Of a stretch of DNA of 64,000 bases, positions 59,601 through 64,000 are shown in pieces. The notes under the pieces are model-generated. The model was not told where the DNA came from and did no database searches. It saw nothing but the letters and a program-made list of their open reading frames with translations. The stretch comes from Himantopus leucocephalus. Taxonomy: Eukaryota; Chordata; Aves; Charadriiformes; Recurvirostridae. The stretch's first letter is position 1, and each line of letters starts with the position of its first letter. The stretch spans positions 60,401,015 to 60,465,014 of the forward strand of contig RSEF01000001.1 of assembly GCA_003993805.1 (NCBI GenBank), read 5' to 3'. The translations under genes and the position numbers were made by a program.

Positions 59601-61475
59601 CAGGGGAAATCTGACCCTATGTGGACCAGACATCTTTCTGTACGGCAGAAGTACTCTCTTACATCCCCAGTTCTCTACAGAGATCCACAGCGACTTCAGG
59701 GCACAACCACGAGGGACTTGTGAACCCCTGGCTCCTTCTAAACTGCCCTTCATTAACAACAGAATGCATCTGTTCAAATCCCACCAGGGTTCAGTCTGCA
59801 TTGATGCAGCAAAGCTATTTTGCAGCAAAGCCGTTTGATGCAAAAGAAAAGCTGCTTTTGTCAAGCACACATACCTTAGAAATGGTGCAGATGGGATCTG
59901 TTCAGGTTTCTGTCACCTGACCTGGCTGAAATACTTAAATCTCGATCCTCTGTAAATAATAGGACTATCCAGAGACCTCCCTGCTTGCTGGCTTGATCTT
60001 CCAATCCTGACCTGCAGCAGTCCATCTGATCCTGTGCCTACGGCTTTCCTGACACGGCCATCAGGCCTTCATGCATAGTTTAACTGAGATCCAAGCATCC
60101 ACCTGCCCATATTTCCTTTCTCAGGAACCCCACAGTGAAACATGCTTTCTCATAATCTGCTAATCCCATCAAGTAGTCACAGATGCCTGCTGTGACCATA
60201 CTCAGTCGACTCAGATCAGTGCCTCCGAGTAAATGCTTTCCCTTCAGCAATATCAGCAGTATATGGTGAGGACTGGATGCACGGACAGAGAAAAAGATGG
60301 AGAAAAGGAAAACAGAGAAAATATCCCTGCCTGGCAACACGTCTCTGTGGCAGTACCCCTTCCAGAACAAGGAAGGGGAACAAGGCGGTGGGAACCCAAG
60401 GAAATTTTCTTGCTGGGGCTGTATAAGCCAAGAGGGTCTGGGGCAAGGTTCCAGCTCAGAGCAATTCAAGCCGAGCTTCCCAATTTCCTGTTCTTCTTGG
60501 CAATGGGCTTTGTTATCGCTTGGGATTTTGAGCCTCTGTGGGAGCAGGCATGGTACCTCTGCCCCACCAAAACCAATAGGTTTGCCTTTGTTTCAGCTGG
60601 CCATTATTTCCCAGCAAGGGTATAGGGCTTCTTTACCCACCCCCACCCCCCACCCCCCATTATTTGGCCAGGTAGACCAGTTCTGAAACTTAGAACGACT
60701 GAAGGGAGGAGGGAGGGAGACCCTAGAGGTGAATTTTCTACCCAAGCCTTTCTCTCTCCTGTCAGCTGGAACTTGCCTACCATTTGTGCTGATGCGTATT
60801 CTAGTTCTGATAGGGAAAAGGTTACATTAAATATCCATATAACACGATCAAAACAGTGGTTCAAAAAGCTGAGGCTGTTTTATCTCAGATTAAAAAACAA
60901 CAACAAAATAACAACCAAACAAAACCAACCCAAAATAAGAATATGCAGCATAACTTGAGAGGAATCATAGAAACCTCTTTAAAGAGAAGATCAAATTAAA
61001 ATTGAGCTCCAGGGTCATAGGACCCTCTCTAGTTGAAGATACTGTTGCTATGCATCAGAGATAGAGGCTATGGAAAATGTCTCCGGGGCCTCCAGCCTTC
61101 CTATACTATGTTTAAAGAGATAATCCGCTTATTGCTTTGCTCTTTTTATTAGAAGAGATTTCAAACATGCAATTTGGACTTTCTTTAACCACAGGAAAAT
61201 GCTTTTTCTCTTCCCAGTGTTGAGGAATTCATTTCAGAAAGAGCAATGAATAGACAGCATGGCTTATTAGACACGTTTTCCATTTTTTAAGTGATCGCGA
61301 CAATTATAAATATTTTTCAAGTCAGCAATTTTAGTGTTTACTAATGTGACCAGAAAACATTTGTGTTCACAGAAGAATTTACAGAGGATTCTACAGGATA
61401 ACAATTCCTTTCCTTAACAAATTTGAAGAAATGATGAGATGAATTATAAATATGTCGCAGTATGGCAATAAAATA
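59601..61475 (+). other. Probable NFAM1 3' UTR and flank
   Basis: No coding exon recognised after the NFAM1 stop. Candidate polyadenylation signals are ATTAAA near 60826 and AATAAA at about 61466-61471, so the 3' UTR could be 1.2 to 1.9 kb. A C-rich low-complexity run lies at 60637-60659. Confidence 0.4.
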
Positions 61476-61479
61476 TTCA

Positions 61480-64000
61480 GCAGAAGCTGGTGGATTAGAT
61501 GAAAAGTGAAAACTTCCAAAATAATGCTGCTTAGTTTTTCTGTTTTGCTTTTTAAATTTTATAAATGCTAAAAATACTGGGTGCTACTGAAAATTTCCTG
61601 GCAAGGATCTCACTTTGCAGTGAATTGATTTGTCTTGTCTTTCTGTTACCTTTTTAAATTTATGCCTGAACAATTCTATATCTTAAGTAGCTGAAGCTGT
61701 TTAAAATGAAACATGAGAGGAAGAACAGTATTTGGAATAGAAAAGGCTATTCTAGAACAGTCAGTGCTAAAGTACTGGAAGAATCACACCAGGTTCTGAT
61801 CAAGTGAGTGAAAAAGTCTAAATTTCCAAGAAACACTGGCAAGTCTGGGGATTTAGGCTGTGCACCAAAGCTTACCAAAGTCAGGGGGAGTCACTGTGTT
61901 GATTTCAATGGATTTTGGATTGGCCCTGCAAGGGTAAAAGGCTGCTGCGTGAGAAAAAGGAAGTTTTGATGCTACGTAGCCACAAGCTAATATCACTTCT
62001 TTAGGATCATGCAGTATGGGCAGCCGCAGTAGCAGAGTGTCTGAGAGAGAAAGGTATAAAGCAGAAGACTGTAAGAGCATGGATGTTTTTAAATGACAGA
62101 ATTTTCCAAGGAGGTATGAGGAAATGCCTTCAGGCACAGGTACGAGAGACTAGGAAATATAATTTATATAGTATTGGTATAGCTACTTTGTAGCAGAGAT
62201 TCGTTCAGGAAAAAGGCAGTCATTTGGTCTTTTTGTCTTACCTGAGAGTAGATGCAGAAAATGAGTATTACTAGCAAGAGGAAAGGAGTTCATTTTTAAG
62301 TGTTGAGCAATTGAAAAAAAAAAGAGAAATTAAAGATCGGCTCCCCCAGCTCTACGAAGGTGAGAGGTGATGACTGGGTTGTTGTGTTCACTCTACACAT
62401 TTTGCTTTAAAATGAATGTTGAGAATGGATTCCTCTTAAAAACCGCGTCCCTAAGGGCCTCAGCTTTGCTTACTTTCCTCAACGTGGTGCTGTTATGCAC
62501 AGAGCATGCTCTCAGGTTATGGTGGTATAATCTTTGATTCCCAGGTGTGGAATTATCCCTTTGTATTGACAGGATTTCTGGGAAGTGGAGACCCATTATC
62601 AAAGTAAGCAGTGGTGCGAGGTGGAAATGCGCTGCTTGCCTTCTTCTAAAGGAGGTGCCACGTTAGCACTAGGATCCTTTGCCCTCTCCACCAGGTGTGA
62701 GCCTTTGATCCTGAGAGATGCAGTCTCCCACCGTGATCATCCTCAATGTGTTGTCTTAGCTGGTATTGCTGCAGGGGGTGTTGGTGACACTGAGGTCATC
62801 TAGTCCCTTTCAAATAACTCCTTCACAATGCTTTACAGCAAATCCTAATTTAAGAAGGCAAAAAACGGGGTGCACTTGAATGGTTCATTGGTTTGATCCT
62901 TTTCTGCAGAGGACAAGCTCTTGCATGGGTACTGTTCTGTCATATGAAACAGGCCAACTATATTTTGCCTTTATCCGTAGATAAGGAATACCTTGATGTG
63001 GTGGATAATGACAGTGAAATGTTATGTCCAAGGTATAGTCCAAGGTGTTCTTCTTCAGTGCTTCTGTCTTCTACTTCTCTTTACTTTTTTCCTTCTCAGG
63101 GGTGTCACTACTGTAAATCATCTCTAAATACCCAGCTAGGGATGGTTCTTTATCAAGGGAGATGCTTGACCAAACAGCACCCAAATGAACAGTTATTCCT
63201 TCTCTGGTTTGCACCGCTGTTCCACGTAGCAGTGCCTTAAGGGTGTACGAGTCTGGGTCAAGGGCACAGGTCTCTTCTTCCTGCTGGGCTGTCTCTTGCA
63301 AAGATCTGGTGTTTCTTCAGTCCTTGGCCATGCAATACTATGACCCTGTGAGACAGGGATTTAGGGAAGGCAGTGAGTGAAGCCACCAGATGGTGCCCTA
63401 GGTCCTCTCTGCTCCCTTTCTTGTCCCCTGCCTGCCCGCATCCCCCTGCCAGATCTTCTGGTAGCCCCCAGACCACAGTCTCCCATGGGTGGGCACCTAC
63501 AGCCATGCAGAACATCCCCAGCCATGACTGTCTTCTACCCCTGGAGGTGGTGCCTCTGGCACCCCTCACAGCTCTGCGCCACAGCCCAGATGCCACCAGC
63601 ACCTGTGATGAGATGGGGACAGGACAGGTTTCCCTCCTTTGCATCCATGAAGTCTGGAGAAATAGTTTCATTGGATACCAGCGCCTTGGCACAGGGCTGC
63701 CCATGTGAGCGACAGGAGAGTGGCTGCTGATACCATCATTGGGTCAGACTGGCATCTGAAATGCAAAATTGGACAGATGTTGGGGGCTGCTTGGAGCTGC
63801 CACCACTTTCTTTCACCGTTTGAAAATGGCATCTTATCTTGGGTTTGGGAAAATTTACTGTGTGTCCATGGTGAAAAAATCCTTTGCAGCATATGCGGCT
63901 CCTCTTCTTTGCTGTGTCAGGAAGCTAATGAAGGCTCAGATACCTCTCTGTGTGTTTTGGGGTTCTGTAGTGGTCAAGATTTGCTATGCATAATGAAGTA
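61480..64000. other. Intergenic sequence, no recognised gene
   Basis: AT-rich to about 62900, then more balanced. Open frames are short and unlike known proteins. In the human map TCF20 lies on this side of NFAM1, but no TCF20 exon was recognised. Confidence 0.45.

Noticed and set aside
1..64000. CRISPR arrays, tRNA, rRNA, and integrated viral genes
   Set aside because: None seen. The repeats present are CR1 elements, microsatellites and local duplications. snoRNAs in RRP7A introns were looked for by eye, but no clear C/D or H/ACA box pairs were found.

Overview
The window looks like nuclear DNA of a bird. It carries several CR1 retrotransposon fragments of avian type, genes split into short exons with canonical splice sites, CpG-island promoters, and the gene set RRP7A, SERHL/SERHL2 and NFAM1, which are neighbours on human 22q13.2 (from memory of the human map). 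There are two 100-base assembly gaps (25236-25335 and 39216-39315), and three single N bases that sit in or beside G or C homopolymers.

Layout. 1-1130: AT-rich non-coding sequence, possibly the 3' end of an upstream gene. 1140-4835: RRP7A on the + strand, seven coding exons, behind a CpG-rich promoter with a ZNF143-type site, a YY1-type site over the start codon and a nearly perfect 30-bp-stem hairpin. 5765-15400: SERHL/SERHL2 (alpha/beta serine hydrolase) on the - strand, eleven exons including a 20-nt microexon, convergent with RRP7A and probably starting from a CpG island at 14.9-15.4 kb. Immediately beyond that island lie an inverted copy of a SERHL intron segment (15.42-15.74 kb) and a decayed tandem copy of SERHL 5' exons (15.97-17.63 kb). 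17.6-27.0 kb: no gene recognised. 27100-27780: a single-exon SOCS1-like gene with an intact SH2 domain and an Elongin-BC box, but no recognisable Cul5 box. 28.7-45.7 kb: no certain gene; three CR1 fragments, one candidate exon (35833-35991), and an orphan CpG island (40.4-41.7 kb) with a short GGGGCC repeat. 45746-59600: NFAM1 on the + strand, six coding exons for a signal peptide, one Ig domain, a transmembrane helix and an ITAM tail, with one GC-AG intron. 59.6-64 kb: probable NFAM1 3' UTR, then nothing recognised.

The genes do not form a pathway. RRP7A acts in ribosome biogenesis and SERHL is an orphan hydrolase. The SOCS1-like gene and NFAM1 both belong to families of haematopoietic signalling proteins, one inhibitory and one ITAM-bearing. 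Gene models were assembled by reading exons, splice sites and phases by eye, so exon boundaries are predictions.
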